DNA of 64,000 nt from JABDIY01 sp963803845 (GTDB lineage: Bacteria; Actinomycetota; Acidimicrobiia; Acidimicrobiales; SZUA-35): the NCBI GenBank assembly GCA_963803845.1, contig CAWDNZ010000004.1, positions 1,674,001-1,738,000 of the forward strand, written 5' to 3'. The position numbers were made by a program, and so were the translations under genes. The notes beneath the pieces were generated by a model, which was not told where the DNA came from, searched no databases, and was given only the letters and a program-made list of their open reading frames with translations. How positions within the stretch are numbered: the stretch's first letter is position 1; each line of letters begins with the position of its first letter. This document shows, in pieces, positions 1 through 8,604 of the stretch.

Positions 1-2
1 TG

Positions 3-98
3 GTGGATGAAGCCTGGCGCATCGTTCAACCCATTCTGGATGCGCCACCCCCGGTCGAGCCGTATCGCTACGGTGCACCGGCTTCGGAGCTGGGATGA
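3..98 (+). CDS. zwf: Glucose-6-phosphate dehydrogenase, C-terminal end (partial)
   Basis: Only the last 31 codons lie in the window. The translation begins VDEAWRIVQPILDA and ends with a Pro/Tyr/Gly-rich tail, which matches the conserved C-terminus of glucose-6-phosphate dehydrogenase (typically EEAWRIVDPIL followed by a P-x-Y-x-x-G segment). The enzyme oxidises glucose 6-phosphate to 6-phosphogluconolactone. The stop TGA overlaps the ATG of the next gene (ATGA), so the two are probably translationally coupled. The 6-phosphogluconolactonase gene two positions downstream supports the call. Identity rests on a short stretch, so confidence is moderate. Confidence 0.72.
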   Translation: MDEAWRIVQPILDAPPPVEPYRYGAPASELG

Positions 99-991
99 CC
101 GAGGCCGTCGGCCACACCGTCGCCATTGACCTTGGCGGCACGAATGTCCGAGCGGCGCGGGTTGCGGCCGACGGGACGATCGAGGATCGCATCCAGCGGC
201 CAACGCCACATCATCATCCTGAGCCCACCATCATCCTAGAAATGATGTCCGAAGTGATGGGCCTGCTCACTCCGGGCCGAGCCGTGATTGGATTGCCGGG
301 GGTGGTCAACCATGAGGACGAGAGCCTCGCCCAGGCGCCGAATATTCCTCAGCCATGGATTCATTCGCTCACCGAGCAATGGTTTGAACAGCGCTGTGGT
401 TATGAGGTCTCCTTCGCCAACGATGCGGATCTCGCTGCGGTGGGGGAGGCCGCCTTCGGGGCCGGTCGAGGTCGGCGCGATGTTGTGTACGTCACCATCA
501 GCACTGGCATCGGTGCCGGCGTCGTGGTGGGCGGAACCTTGGTTCGGGGTCGGCTTTCCGGCGGCGAGATCGGCCATACGGTGATCGATGCGACGGCCGC
601 AAGCCGAGGTGAGCCGTGCACCGTGGAAGAACTGGGATCCGGAACCGCCATGAACCGGGAAGCCCAGCGAGCCGGCTTTTCCGAACAGGGCCGAGAATTC
701 GTTGAGCTCGTTCGTGCGGGGAATTCCGAGGCAGCTGAGGTTTTTGAGCGGGTAATCGGTGCGGCGGCGCTGGGAATCACTAATTTGTCTTGGCTCGTAT
801 TGCCCCAAGTGGTGGTGATCGGGGGTGGGCTCGGGCGCAACATTGACCTGATCAGACCGGTCGTTGATCGAGTTCTCGCTGCTCACGGGCCTGAGGCATC
901 TGCATCCATCGAGATCATGGTTGCCGGATTAGGCGACGATGCCGCACTCGCCGGAGCCGCAGCTTGGTGGCCTGCGGTTGGACGAGAGTAA
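95..991 (+). CDS. ROK-family sugar kinase (probable glucokinase)
   Basis: A 298-residue ROK protein that would phosphorylate glucose or a related sugar with ATP in the cytoplasm. The N-terminal phosphate loop IDLGGT is at residues 11-16, the catalytic Asp is in FANDAD (Asp110), and the ROK histidine sits in GGEIGH (157-161). The usual ROK zinc site, CxCGxxGCxE, should follow this histidine. Here the segment is RGEPCTVEELGSGTA, with one Cys only (Cys175), so the zinc site appears lost. The gene sits between zwf and pgl, fitting glucose entry into the pentose phosphate pathway. Substrate specificity cannot be read from sequence, and another sugar is possible. Confidence 0.85.
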   Translation: MTEAVGHTVAIDLGGTNVRAARVAADGTIEDRIQRPTPHHHPEPTIILEMMSEVMGLLTPGRAVIGLPGVVNHEDESLAQAPNIPQPWIHSLTEQWFEQRCGYEVSFANDADLAAVGEAAFGAGRGRRDVVYVTISTGIGAGVVVGGTLVRGRLSGGEIGHTVIDATAASRGEPCTVEELGSGTAMNREAQRAGFSEQGREFVELVRAGNSEAAEVFERVIGAAALGITNLSWLVLPQVVVIGGGLGRNIDLIRPVVDRVLAAHGPEASASIEIMVAGLGDDAALAGAAAWWPAVGRE

Positions 992-1008
992 TCACGGGCC
1001 AGACTGAC

Positions 1009-1710
1009 ATGGTGTCAGCACCCAAGGACTCCGCCCCGCACATCGCCGTCGAAGAAGTTGAGCAGGCCCGGTGGGCATCCCGAGCGGCAGACATCACCGC
1101 AGCCGAGTTGTCTCTGGCGCTCTACCAGCGCAGCCGGGCCACGTTGGCCGTGAGCGGCGGTCGATCTCCCAAGCCATATTTTCAGGAGCTGACCAAACGC
1201 AACTTGGCGTGGGACCGCATCACCATCCTCCAAGTAGATGAACGTGAGGTCCCGGAAGGTTCCGAGGAGCGAAACCTCACTGACCAAATCGCCAGCTTTG
1301 GCGATCTCGACGCTCGTTGGCTTCCACTTCCCGTCTCAGCGTCCGATGATCCAAAAGCTTTGCGAGCATTTGTAGAGGATCTTCAAGAAGACGCTGGCAA
1401 CCCGCCCGTCATCGACGTCGTTCACCTGGGTCTCGGCGATGACGGTCATACGGCGTCACTGGTTCCCGATGACCCCGTGCTGGAGGAGCGACGCCATGTA
1501 ATCGCCCGCACCCAGCTCTACAACGGAACGCATCGGTTGACGCTCACAGAACCAACGCTCAGCCGAGCTGGCTTCGTTCTCTGGTTGGTGTCTGGACCCA
1601 ACAAGGCAGAACCAGTGAAGAAGCTATTGGCCGGTGACCCCAGCATTCCGGGTTCGCTGGTGCGGGCGAAACGTCAAGTCATGGTGGCCACACCCGACGT
1701 CCTTCGCTGA
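1009..1710 (+). CDS. pgl: 6-phosphogluconolactonase
   Basis: A 233-residue protein of the glucosamine-6-phosphate isomerase/6-phosphogluconolactonase superfamily, DevB/SOL type, which hydrolyses 6-phosphogluconolactone. Visible family motifs are LAVSGGRSPKPYF near the N-terminus, the QVDERE segment, and VHLGLGDDGHTASLVP in the second half, which carries the active-site region. The ATG at 1009 lies 17 bases after the kinase stop. A TTG at 964 would extend the frame back into the kinase gene and is less likely. It completes a zwf-kinase-pgl group for oxidative pentose phosphate flux and NADPH supply. Confidence 0.9.
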   Translation: MVSAPKDSAPHIAVEEVEQARWASRAADITAAELSLALYQRSRATLAVSGGRSPKPYFQELTKRNLAWDRITILQVDEREVPEGSEERNLTDQIASFGDLDARWLPLPVSASDDPKALRAFVEDLQEDAGNPPVIDVVHLGLGDDGHTASLVPDDPVLEERRHVIARTQLYNGTHRLTLTEPTLSRAGFVLWLVSGPNKAEPVKKLLAGDPSIPGSLVRAKRQVMVATPDVLR

Positions 1711-1846
1711 GCCACGCTCCTTGGGGAGTTTTCCCTGCGTGTCTCTGGACACATCGGTCAACTTCTGACGGTTGATAGTCGATGTGGTGACGTACCATTT
1801 CGGGTTCCCCTCGCGCTCGCGCGATTCACAGTTACGTCATTCCACC

Positions 1847-2812
1847 ATGTCCCCTTCTTCAAAAACCGATCGAACGCGCCTAACCGATTCTTCGCGCCAG
1901 AACCTCTTGCACGATGCTGACTTGGTGAACCGGCCGGAGCGGCTGTCCAACCAATCGTTGGACGCCCGCATCCTGTCCAACACATGGCAGGACGTCTTGG
2001 ACTACCTCTACGATGTCCGCCTCGGCATCAAGAATCAGAAGTCGGCGTTGGTGCCGATTCTTCGCCGCCTGCTGGTTAGTCTGCTTTCGCAGTTCACCAC
2101 CCTCTCCCGCATCTCAGCTCGACCGGCCGAGTACGCCCGGATGGCATCGGCCAGAGGGATCCGCTCGCAGCCCTTTGTCGTCCGAGTTGGACTGATTCCT
2201 CTCGCCTCGTTCTTCATCGCGCTCGGTGTGGCCGCCCAGCTGACGGCCGGGCTGGGGCTTGGTCCGGGCGACATGATCGTCAGCGGAATCTCGGTGCGTA
2301 GCGGCTGGAGCTTTGGCACTTCAGCGCTGATGATGTCCGGCACCCTCGCCCTCGTGGCCACGTTGATGGGGCGAGCACCCAGGATCGGAACGCTCGCCAA
2401 CGTGGCGATGATTGGACCGCTCATCGACCTGCTCCTGCCGTACCTGCAATTCGAGGGGGGAGTGTTGGCTCGGATCCTGCACTTCTCGTTCGGGCTTTGG
2501 GCAATTGGCATCGGCATTGGATGCCTAATGCACGCCCGTCTCGGGATCGGGACGCACGAGGCCCTGAGCCTGGCGATCTCCGATCACACTGGCCTGCCAC
2601 CGAAGAAGGTCCGGCTCTACCAGGAGATCACGTGGATCGTGCTGGGGCTGTCGTTGGGGTCCCAGTTCGGTATTGGAACTTTCGCCGTCGCCCTGTTCAT
2701 CGGTCCAGCCATCTCGGCGGGCGCCCGGTCGGTGGGTCGGATGCTCATGGCCTTTTCCAATGCCATTGAGGCACCAGAAGTCGCTGCCCACGTTGGCAGT
2801 GTGGGGTACTAG
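1847..2812 (+). CDS. YczE/YyaS/YitT-type integral membrane protein
   Basis: The protein has 321 residues from the ATG at 1847. About the first 100 residues are hydrophilic and charged. The remainder holds roughly five hydrophobic helices, with Gly-rich turns such as GLGLGPGDMIVSGIS and LGIGTHEALSLAIS, typical of the YczE/YyaS/YitT membrane family. That family has no firm biochemical function; transport or regulation of secretion has been proposed for individual members. The long hydrophilic N-terminus is unusual. The stop codon overlaps, tail to tail, that of the P450 gene on the other strand. An upstream TTG at 1772 is possible but would add an atypical leader. Confidence 0.7.
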   Translation: MSPSSKTDRTRLTDSSRQNLLHDADLVNRPERLSNQSLDARILSNTWQDVLDYLYDVRLGIKNQKSALVPILRRLLVSLLSQFTTLSRISARPAEYARMASARGIRSQPFVVRVGLIPLASFFIALGVAAQLTAGLGLGPGDMIVSGISVRSGWSFGTSALMMSGTLALVATLMGRAPRIGTLANVAMIGPLIDLLLPYLQFEGGVLARILHFSFGLWAIGIGIGCLMHARLGIGTHEALSLAISDHTGLPPKKVRLYQEITWIVLGLSLGSQFGIGTFAVALFIGPAISAGARSVGRMLMAFSNAIEAPEVAAHVGSVGY

Positions 2813-3861
2813 CCCTCACGGCCCCACGAGACCACCAGCTCGGCTGGTTTTCGGAAGATTCCGCCCTCTGGTCCATCTGAACGTAAAAGCGTCAGCTCGC
2901 CCAGCTGGTCCGCAACGGCGGTGAAGGCCTTTTCCGCCTCGAGCCGGGCGAGGTGAGCGCCGATGCAGGCGTGCGGACCGCGGGCAAAGGTGAGGTGGCG
3001 GCCTCGCTCCAGCCGGTCAATATCGAACCGGTCCGGGTTGGCGAAGACCAGCGGATCCCGATTGGCGTGGCGAAGGGAGACGATCACCAATGATCCTTCG
3101 GCTATCTCGTTGCCTTCCACCGTTGTCGTCGCTGTTGCATAGCGGTCCACCCGGCTGGCGGCCGGTTCGAGTCGAAAGGATTCCTCGATAGCGGACGGGA
3201 CGAGCTTTGGATCGGCGAGGCAACGGCGATACGGCGGAGGGTTGCTGAGAAGGTGCCAGAAGAGATTGGCGATCGACCCATCAACCGTTTCGATCCCGCC
3301 AAACAGGACCACCGCCGCGTTGGAGGCAAGCGCCGTCGGGTCCTGGTGGGGGATCGGCAAGGCTGCAGCTGACACTGTGCGTTCGAGCTCTCGCATCGCC
3401 TCGGTCGCCGCCGCCGGAGGCGGCTCTCCGGCGCTGACCGCGTCGACTCCTGCAACGATGTCTCGATACCACGCCAGCAATGTGGCTGGCTCCACCGCGA
3501 GGCCCAGGAGTTCGGTCATCACCCCAACCGCTAGAGGACCGGTGAGTGCGGTGCGGAGATCGGTGGCGGACCGAGAGGCCGATTGCGCCAGATCGCTGAC
3601 CAGTTCATCGCAAACCCGGTGGACCGTGGTCTCGGCATGCGACCGGGTTCTACTGCTGGTCAGGAATCGAGCCCAGGGTTCTCGGTGTGCTCGATGCTGG
3701 TTTCCATCGGTTGACAGCATGGACTCACCCACGATCTGCGCGGTGCTGAAACGGGGGTCATCCACCGTGAAGGTCGCCGGGTCACGCATCACGGCGAGGC
3801 ACCCGGCGTAACTGGTGATCACACAATTCATCGGCATCACTATGGCCGCCGCACCCATCAA
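2809..3861 (-). CDS. Cytochrome P450, short N-terminus
   Basis: A 350-residue P450 monooxygenase, which would use haem and electrons from a ferredoxin to oxidise an organic substrate. Diagnostic features are the haem-binding FARGPHACIG with ligand Cys299, the K-helix ExxR in EESFR, and an I-helix segment FGGIETVDG. Typical bacterial P450s have 390-420 residues; this one starts at the VITSYAGCLAVMRDP strand, so about 35-40 N-terminal residues are missing. An in-frame stop just upstream and the divergent miaB start only 33 bases away leave no room for them. No ferredoxin or reductase gene is nearby, and the substrate is unknown. Confidence 0.85.
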   Translation of the reverse strand: MMGAAAIVMPMNCVITSYAGCLAVMRDPATFTVDDPRFSTAQIVGESMLSTDGNQHRAHREPWARFLTSSRTRSHAETTVHRVCDELVSDLAQSASRSATDLRTALTGPLAVGVMTELLGLAVEPATLLAWYRDIVAGVDAVSAGEPPPAAATEAMRELERTVSAAALPIPHQDPTALASNAAVVLFGGIETVDGSIANLFWHLLSNPPPYRRCLADPKLVPSAIEESFRLEPAASRVDRYATATTTVEGNEIAEGSLVIVSLRHANRDPLVFANPDRFDIDRLERGRHLTFARGPHACIGAHLARLEAEKAFTAVADQLGELTLLRSDGPEGGIFRKPAELVVSWGREG

Positions 3862-3894
3862 CGGGACGTGCGACCGCTAACTACACTGGTCGGG

Positions 3895-5304
3895 ATGTCC
3901 AAACGGTACGTGGTGCAGACATTTGGCTGCCAGATGAATGAGCACGATTCCGAACGCATTGCCGGGCTCCTCGAATCCGACGGCTACGAGCAAACCACCG
4001 ACCAATCCAACGCCGACGTCATCGTCCTGAATACCTGCTGCATCAGGGAAAATGCCGACAACAAGCTGTACGGAGCCCTCGGCAACATGAAGGCGCTGAA
4101 GGACCAGAACCCGGATCTTCAGATCATGGTGGGCGGCTGTCTGGCCCAGAAGGACAAGGAGATGATCCGGCAGAAGGCCGGCCATGTCGACGTGGTGTTC
4201 GGCACCCACAATGTCCACCGAGCAAGCGAGCTTCTCAGCCAAGCGCGAACCAGCGGTCCGGTCACCGAGATTTGGGAAGCCGCCGATCCCGACGAAGCCT
4301 TTGCCTCGGCGCTACCTGCCAAACCGGAACTTGACTACAAGGCATGGCTCACCATCCAGGTCGGGTGTGACAACTCCTGCGCCTTCTGCATCGTTCCATC
4401 GGTGCGGGGCGAGGAGATAAGCCGGCCGGCCGAGGAGATCGTGGCCGAGGCGGAACGCCTGGCCCGCTCGGGTGTGTCCGAGGTGACGCTACTAGGACAG
4501 AACGTGAACAGTTACGGAAGGGACCTCGCGCTGAAAGCCCGCCACTCCGGCAACTCTGAGGTGAAACTGCGTCCTGCCTTCGCCCAACTGCTTCGCTCCG
4601 TGGCGGCGGTGGAGGGAATACGTCGGGTTCGCTATACCTCGCCACACCCCAAAGACATGACCACCGACGTCTTCGAGGCCATGGCGCAGACACCTGCGGT
4701 AATGCCGCATTTGCACTTTCCACTTCAGTCGGGATCCAACTCGGTTCTCAAGGCAATGCACCGTGGTTACACCGCCAAGCGGTATTTGGAGAAGTTGGCG
4801 CAAGCGCGGGCAACGATTCCCGACCTTGCCGTCACCACCGACATCATTGTGGGTTTTCCCGGCGAAACCGAAGAGGATTTCCAGGCCACAATGGCAGTTG
4901 CTGCTGAAGCTCGGTTCGACCACGCCTTCACGTTCGTCTACTCGCCAAGGCCCGGAACCGAGGCTGCCCGGCTCAGCGAAGTCTTCTGTGATCCGGACGA
5001 GGTCAAAGAACGGTATGCGCGGCTGCGGACGGTGATCGAACGAAATGCCCTGGCCCACAACGTGGCCCGCGTGGGAATGATCGACGAAGTGATCGTGGAA
5101 GGACCGTCGAAGACCGATCCCAGCCGGCTCACTGGCCGCACGGGACAGAACAAGCTGGTCCATTTTCCAAGACCCGATGGACCCTTGCGAGCTGGCAGTT
5201 ATGCCACGGTTAAGGTCACAGAGGGGCATACGTCGTACCTGGTGGGTGAGCTGGTGGAGATCACCGCCCGGGCAACGCACCGGACCCGGATTATGGTTCT
5301 GTGA
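3895..5304 (+). CDS. miaB: tRNA-2-methylthio-N6-dimethylallyladenosine synthase MiaB
   Basis: A 469-residue radical-SAM methylthiotransferase that converts i6A37 of tRNA to ms2i6A37. The N-terminal UPF0004 domain shows the three auxiliary-cluster cysteines (Cys12 in TFGCQMNEHDS, Cys48 in NTCC, Cys82 in GGCLAQ). The radical-SAM cluster CxxxCxxC is Cys158, Cys162 and Cys165 in GCDNSCAFCIVP. A TRAM-like domain lies at the C-terminus. The ATG at 3895 was chosen because MSKRYVVQTFGCQ is the family N-terminus; the frame extends to a GTG at 3868. miaA, which makes the i6A substrate, lies 5 kb downstream. The stop overlaps the next start. Confidence 0.95.
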   Translation: MSKRYVVQTFGCQMNEHDSERIAGLLESDGYEQTTDQSNADVIVLNTCCIRENADNKLYGALGNMKALKDQNPDLQIMVGGCLAQKDKEMIRQKAGHVDVVFGTHNVHRASELLSQARTSGPVTEIWEAADPDEAFASALPAKPELDYKAWLTIQVGCDNSCAFCIVPSVRGEEISRPAEEIVAEAERLARSGVSEVTLLGQNVNSYGRDLALKARHSGNSEVKLRPAFAQLLRSVAAVEGIRRVRYTSPHPKDMTTDVFEAMAQTPAVMPHLHFPLQSGSNSVLKAMHRGYTAKRYLEKLAQARATIPDLAVTTDIIVGFPGETEEDFQATMAVAAEARFDHAFTFVYSPRPGTEAARLSEVFCDPDEVKERYARLRTVIERNALAHNVARVGMIDEVIVEGPSKTDPSRLTGRTGQNKLVHFPRPDGPLRAGSYATVKVTEGHTSYLVGELVEITARATHRTRIMVL

Positions 5305-5675
5305 GCTCCATCCACTTTGTGGTCCCAGTCGCCGCCGAACTCAACCTGGTCCAGCGCCAAATGAAGAAGGCGGCCAAGGATCCGTCGGAGTTCGTGAAGA
5401 TGTTCACCACGTCCCAAGATGTCATCGCCGATGTCGCCGAGGGTCGGAACGATGTTTGGCGAATTCGCGTGGAGGGTCCCCAGTTCAGAAGTTCCGGTAC
5501 TGCGGCGCTTCTTGCCGGCACTGGTACCGGCACCGGAACCGATATTGAGATTCAGATCGAGGTTCGGGGCAAGGGCTGGCTCAGCCTCGCCAGCCCGGTC
5601 ATTGCTCTCGCTTCGGGAAAGATCGAGGGCGAAGCCACTGAGGCGCTGCAAAGACAGTTCGGCGCCCGACCCTGA
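5301..5675 (+). CDS. Small protein of unknown function, coupled to miaB
   Basis: A 124-residue soluble protein starting at a GTG that overlaps the miaB stop (GTGA), so it is probably co-translated with miaB. It is mixed alpha/beta, with a Gly/Thr run (AGTGTGTGTD) in the middle and a C-terminal segment GKIEGEATEALQRQF. The alternating strands and the terminal helix with KIEGE loosely resemble SRPBCC/polyketide cyclase-like proteins (DUF2505 style), but I do not recognise the family with certainty. There is no signal peptide or membrane segment. Confidence 0.6.
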   Translation: MSSIHFVVPVAAELNLVQRQMKKAAKDPSEFVKMFTTSQDVIADVAEGRNDVWRIRVEGPQFRSSGTAALLAGTGTGTGTDIEIQIEVRGKGWLSLASPVIALASGKIEGEATEALQRQFGARP

Positions 5676-5691
5676 CGCACTTCAACCCTTT

Positions 5692-5734
5692 CTGCAGTCA
5701 ATGGCGCCCGCTGGACGGGCGTAGCTGACTGCAG
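5692..5734. terminator. Inverted repeat between convergent genes
   Basis: The arms CTGCAGTCA (5692-5700) and TGACTGCAG (5726-5734) are perfectly complementary. A second inner helix, GCGCCC with GGGCG, lies inside. The element falls between the convergent ends of the miaB-linked gene and ppc, so it could terminate transcription from both sides. No clear T-tract follows on either strand. Confidence 0.55.
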
Positions 5735-5751
5735 TTGGCCCCGTTCAAGAT

Positions 5752-8487
5752 CTAGCCGGTGTTTCGCATTCCGGCGGCAACACCGTTCACGGTGAGGAGC
5801 AGGGCTCGCCGTACGTCGGGATTCATGCCCTCACCCCCGGCGGCCAGCGACTCCGCTGAGGCGAGTTCGCGGCTGCGGTGAAGGAGATCGACCTGGAGCA
5901 CGTGCAACGGATCCAGGTAGACCGCTCGGGTCTGGAGGGTCCGGTCCAACACCGGGAGGTTTCCCAGTAGTTTTCGTCCGGTGAGCGAGGTGATCTGCTC
6001 CACCGTGCGGGCATGTTCGGCTTTCACTACGTCAAACAAGTGTCGGTGTTCTTGGTCCACCAGTGTGTCCACGTATCGCTTCGAGATCCCCAAGTCGGTC
6101 TTCGCCAGCGTCATCTCAACATTGCTGAGGAACGTTTGGAAGAATTTCCACTCGGTGAACATCTCTTGAAGGGTTTCGCCGTGGCCCGCGGCATGCACAG
6201 CGGCGAGCCCGGCGCCAACCCCGAACCAGCCCGGAATGATCTGACGGCTCTGTGTCCAGCCAAAGACCCAGGGGATGGCGCGAAGGTCATCGATGCTGCT
6301 GCCGGCACCGGATCGTCGGGCCGGCCGTGACCCGATGTTCAGGGCGCCCAGCTCTTCCACGGGAGTTGAGGTCTGAAAGTAGATGGGAAGCGACGGGTCT
6401 TCAACGAACGTTCGGTATGCGGCGAAGGCTTGAGTGGACATCTCTTCCATCACGTCTGACCATGCCTCGAGGCGCTTCGGGTCGTGGCGGGATGTCCGCT
6501 GGGCCACGGTGGCCTCCAGGACGGCTGCCAGTGCGAGGTCGAGGTTGCGGTGAGCGATCTCGGGCTGGCCGTACTTGTCGGCGATCACCTCGCCCTGTTC
6601 AGTGATCTTCAGTTCACCGTCGACCACGCCCGAAGGTTGACTGAGGATCGCCTCGTTGGTAGGACCCCCACCGCGACCAACCGAGCCACCTCGGCCATGG
6701 AATACGCGAATGCGAATATTGTGATGCTGGGACACGGTGCGAATTGCTCGTAAGGCCTTGTGGATCTCCCACTGGCTGGTGGTGATACCGCCGTCTTTGT
6801 TTGAGTCCGAATACCCAACCATGACTTCCTGCACGCCACCTCGCAGTTCCACGATTCGCCGGTACGAGGGGATGCGCAACAGCTGGTCCAGCGTTTCGCT
6901 GATCTTCCGTAGATCCTCGATCGTTTCGAACAGTGGCACGAAACCCAAGCGGGCCACTCCGGCGGAAAGATCGATCAAACCGACCTCTCTGGCCAGCAGC
7001 ACCGGTGCCAACACGTCGTCCACTCCTTCGGTCATGGAGATGATGTAGCTGCTTACTAGCTGATCGCCGTTTTCGTCCATTAGTTCCCGAAGGGTCCGGA
7101 ACAATTCCAGCGCATCTCGTTCGGCCAGGGGGGTGCCGGGAGGGGAGAGGGGCCGGCGGGAGTTCATCTCTGCGGTGAGCAGTGCGGTTCGCCCCGGTCG
7201 GTCGGTTGGGTAGGTGGTTCCCGCTGCGGCGAACAGTTGCCCCAAGGACTCGTGGTGACGACGGGTGTGTTCACGGATATCGAGAATTGCGAGATGGAAC
7301 CCGATCGTGGATACCAGGCGTCGAACTCTTGCCAGCCGACCAGCGGCCAGGAGGGCTCCACCGTGGTCCCGCAGGGACCGGTCCATGACTTCCAGGTCGG
7401 CGGCAAGCTCTTCGGGACGCTGATAGCGACGAAGGCCAACCGGGTTGCGGGCGGTCTCCTGAAGGCGCTGAATCATCACGGCCAGGCGAAGCCGATACCA
7501 CTCTCCGTTGTTGATCCGGCCCACCCTGGCGTGGATATCGGGGAAGTCCCGGACGTCGTGGTGAACGGCGTCCATCAATTCCTTGCTCGCCGGGCGGATC
7601 ACTTCTGTTGGAGAGAGTTCGGCCCGTAGACCCTCGAGCTCGTCGATCAGAATACGCAAGGCGCGTGTCTTCTGAAGCGTCACGACCTCTCGCGTGGTCT
7701 CGGGAGTGACGTTTGGGTTGCCGTCCCGGTCGCCGCCCACCCAAGAACCGAAAACGATCGGAGCCACACCGGGGTCGAGTGACTGACCTACCGCATCGAG
7801 AGCCAGACTCAGGTCTTCCCACACACCGGGAAGGCTTCGGCGAACCACTTGTTCTACGTAGTAGAGCAGGGTCCGAGCTTCATCCAACGGGAGCGGTTTC
7901 TCGCGGCGGATCTCGTCGGTCTGCCACATGCCGTCGATCAGTTCGTCTATCCGTCGATCGATACGTCGTTCCTCCCATGTGGTGCATCGCTCGAGCCCGC
8001 GCTCTTCCACCAATCGAGCGATTTCGGCCAGCTTGTCCAGAATCGAACGGCGGGACGCTTCGGTGGGGTGCGCAGTGAAGACCGGCTGGAGCGAAGATCG
8101 TTGAAGCCCCTCGACGATGTCGTTACCGCTGAAACCCATATCCAGGAGGCGGGGGACCGTGTCGGAAATCCGTCCCGCGTTGGCCTTCTTCAGGTTCAGG
8201 TCCTCGATCCGGTGCACCTGCTCGGCAACGTTGGCGAGGTGAAAGTAGGTAGTGAACGCCCTCACGAGCTTCATCGAGTCGATCAGGTCCGCCGCCGCCA
8301 ACGTTTCGGCGAGGGCCTCTCCTGCTTCCGCATCGCCATCGCGTCGCAAGGAACGCGAGAGGATCCGAACCCGCTCGACCAACTCGAAGAACGCCTGACC
8401 TTCCTGTCGAATTATTGATTGCCCTAGCTGGCTGCCCAGACGGCGAATGTCAGTACGGAGGGCCTGATCGAGGGAAATGTCGCTCAC
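5752..8487 (-). CDS. ppc: Phosphoenolpyruvate carboxylase
   Basis: A 911-residue enzyme that carboxylates phosphoenolpyruvate to oxaloacetate, an anaplerotic step. Signature segments are visible: the catalytic-histidine region FTAHPTEASRRS, GYSDSNKDGG, the loop FHGRGGSVGRGGGPT, and the conserved C-terminal RNTG. Length agrees with the family (about 880-970). The GTG at 8487 was chosen because homologous sequence begins with the helix SLDQALRTDIRRLG; an upstream ATG at 8592 would add a Ser/Val-rich stretch without family resemblance. It is transcribed alone, convergent with the miaB group and divergent from the hydrolase-like gene. Confidence 0.95.
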   Translation of the reverse strand: MSDISLDQALRTDIRRLGSQLGQSIIRQEGQAFFELVERVRILSRSLRRDGDAEAGEALAETLAAADLIDSMKLVRAFTTYFHLANVAEQVHRIEDLNLKKANAGRISDTVPRLLDMGFSGNDIVEGLQRSSLQPVFTAHPTEASRRSILDKLAEIARLVEERGLERCTTWEERRIDRRIDELIDGMWQTDEIRREKPLPLDEARTLLYYVEQVVRRSLPGVWEDLSLALDAVGQSLDPGVAPIVFGSWVGGDRDGNPNVTPETTREVVTLQKTRALRILIDELEGLRAELSPTEVIRPASKELMDAVHHDVRDFPDIHARVGRINNGEWYRLRLAVMIQRLQETARNPVGLRRYQRPEELAADLEVMDRSLRDHGGALLAAGRLARVRRLVSTIGFHLAILDIREHTRRHHESLGQLFAAAGTTYPTDRPGRTALLTAEMNSRRPLSPPGTPLAERDALELFRTLRELMDENGDQLVSSYIISMTEGVDDVLAPVLLAREVGLIDLSAGVARLGFVPLFETIEDLRKISETLDQLLRIPSYRRIVELRGGVQEVMVGYSDSNKDGGITTSQWEIHKALRAIRTVSQHHNIRIRVFHGRGGSVGRGGGPTNEAILSQPSGVVDGELKITEQGEVIADKYGQPEIAHRNLDLALAAVLEATVAQRTSRHDPKRLEAWSDVMEEMSTQAFAAYRTFVEDPSLPIYFQTSTPVEELGALNIGSRPARRSGAGSSIDDLRAIPWVFGWTQSRQIIPGWFGVGAGLAAVHAAGHGETLQEMFTEWKFFQTFLSNVEMTLAKTDLGISKRYVDTLVDQEHRHLFDVVKAEHARTVEQITSLTGRKLLGNLPVLDRTLQTRAVYLDPLHVLQVDLLHRSRELASAESLAAGGEGMNPDVRRALLLTVNGVAAGMRNTG

Positions 8488-8604
8488 CCTCGAAAGGCTA
8501 TTACGGCGGACCGCAGCATGGACGCACGAGCTCCCGACCGAACCAGTCACGTCAGGGGGTCTACTCATTTTGGTCGGTGTGACGGCCTTCACTACTCTCG
8601 GCTC

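Noticed and set aside
4492..5280. 262-codon minus-strand frame inside miaB
   Set aside because: Antisense shadow of a conserved enzyme gene.
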